Notes under the pieces: generated by a model
The model's input: only the letters and a program-made list of their open reading frames with translations
The model's database searches: none
Told to the model about the DNA's origin: nothing
Assembly: GCA_937975765.1 (NCBI GenBank)
Contig: CALJUR010000021.1
Coordinates: 1 to 34,778, forward strand
DNA from: an uncultured Myxococcales bacterium
GTDB lineage: Bacteria; Myxococcota_A; UBA9042; DTJE01
Length of the DNA stretch: 34,778 nucleotides
Reading direction: 5' to 3'
Program-made: the position numbers and the translations under genes
In this document: positions 33,191-34,778 of the stretch, piece after piece
Layout of the letters: each line of letters starts with the position of its first letter
How positions within the stretch are numbered: position 1 is the first letter of the stretch

Positions 33191-33219
33191 TATATAGCAG
33201 AGTCGCGCGACCGTCTCAA
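33191..33219 (-). promoter_or_regulatory. Promoter of the mini-protein/HIT pair
   Basis: TTGAGA (33214-33219, five of six) and TATATA (33191-33196) are 17 bases apart on the minus strand; TATAAC overlaps the -10 two bases further on. The -35 overlaps the stop codon of the methylmalonyl-CoA epimerase gene. Transcription would begin near 33184. Confidence 0.6.
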
Positions 33220-33626
33220 GTCCGGCGTGGTCCGCCCTCGACCAGTTCGACCAGCACGCCGTTCGCCGTCCGGGGGTGCAGGAAGGCCACCCGCGTCCCG
33301 CCCGCGCCCGCCTTCCCGGCGCCGGGCAAGGCTGCCGCGCCGGCGTCCCCGGCCCGGGACAGGGCCGATGCCAGGTCGTCCACCGCGAAGGCGAGGTGGT
33401 GCAGCCCCTCGCCCCGGCGCGCCAGGAACGACGAGACCTCCGAGTCGTCCGCGGTCGGCTGGACCAGTTCGATCCGGAGATCGCCGGCCTGCAGGAACGC
33501 GACCCGGACCTTCCGTTCCGGGACCTCCTCGATGCCGTCCAGCCGCAGGCCCAGGCCGTCCCGCCACAGGGGCAGGGCGGCATCCAGGTCGCGCACGCAG
33601 AGGGCCACGTGATCGATGCGGCTCAT
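33216..33626 (-). CDS. mce: Methylmalonyl-CoA epimerase
   Basis: This vicinal-oxygen-chelate enzyme interconverts (S)- and (R)-methylmalonyl-CoA in propionate metabolism. The 136-residue protein opens with RIDHVALCVRDLDAALPLW, whose His6 is a metal ligand, and continues with RVAFLQAGDLRIELVQP. The second half has GLHHLAFAVDDLASAL and RVAFLHPRTANGVLVELVE, the family's C-terminal signature with the metal-binding Glu. A GAGG motif precedes the ATG. It lies 57 bases after groEL and may share its transcript. Methylmalonyl-CoA mutase genes are not in the window. Confidence 0.93.
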   Translation of the reverse strand: MSRIDHVALCVRDLDAALPLWRDGLGLRLDGIEEVPERKVRVAFLQAGDLRIELVQPTADDSEVSSFLARRGEGLHHLAFAVDDLASALSRAGDAGAAALPGAGKAGAGGTRVAFLHPRTANGVLVELVEGGPRRT

Positions 33627-33683
33627 GACGGGACCTCGATGGAATCGCGGGGGAAGGATATCGGAAGGCGCGAGGATCGGCGA

Positions 33684-34778
<1,095 letters not shown>

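Overview
The window reads as a chromosomal segment of a high-GC (roughly 70% G+C by eye) Gram-negative bacterium. The outer-membrane side is shown by several lipoproteins, an Omp85-type beta-barrel protein and envelope-anchored repeat proteins. FHA-domain proteins, a PEGA protein, a cysteine-containing Kelch-type lipoprotein, a VIT/vWA protein and a methylmalonyl-CoA epimerase together suggest Myxococcota or a related 'deltaproteobacterial' lineage. This placement is inference from gene content. Genes are tightly packed, with many ATGA or TGATG stop/start overlaps. I see no tRNA, rRNA, CRISPR array, insertion sequence or phage gene.

Layout. 299-4763 (+): maf, a YggS-type PLP protein, a large GT-C-like membrane protein with a TPR tail, and a P-loop protein of unknown role, probably one transcript from an extended -10 promoter. 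4744-7937 (-): a twin-FHA membrane protein and an FHA protein fused to a CpaF-like ATPase domain whose catalytic motifs have decayed. 8072-9151 (+): a divergent TPR lipoprotein. 9238-24183 (-): a long same-strand block. It starts with a PEGA protein and a Kelch-type lipoprotein, continues with two membrane glycosyltransferase-like proteins and the GTPase der, and then holds the translation cluster nusA-ylxR-infB-DUF503-rbfA-truB followed by a YycJ-like metallo-hydrolase. 24218-25003 (+) is a lipoprotein, 25014-25841 (-) a CPBP-type membrane protease. 25938-28455 (+) holds prfB, with its programmed +1 frameshift, and an AmpG-like permease. 28483-29907 (-) and 30070-32676 (+) are a divergent Omp85-like protein and VIT/vWA protein, separated by a terminator-like hairpin. 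32716-34778 (-) carries groEL (cut by the window edge), methylmalonyl-CoA epimerase, a 31-residue basic mini-protein and a HIT protein.

Co-operation. The nusA-infB-rbfA-truB cluster with der couples transcription, initiation and ribosome assembly; its order matches the classical cluster but no rimP, ylxQ or rpsO/pnp is seen. The PEGA/Kelch/glycosyltransferase block and the FHA/TPR-lipoprotein locus look like lineage-specific envelope functions. The parts I consider most worth following up are the pseudo-CpaF FHA locus (4744-9151), the hairpin between the Omp85 and VIT genes (29945-29994), and the basic mini-ORF with its own promoter and 5' hairpin (33057-33219).
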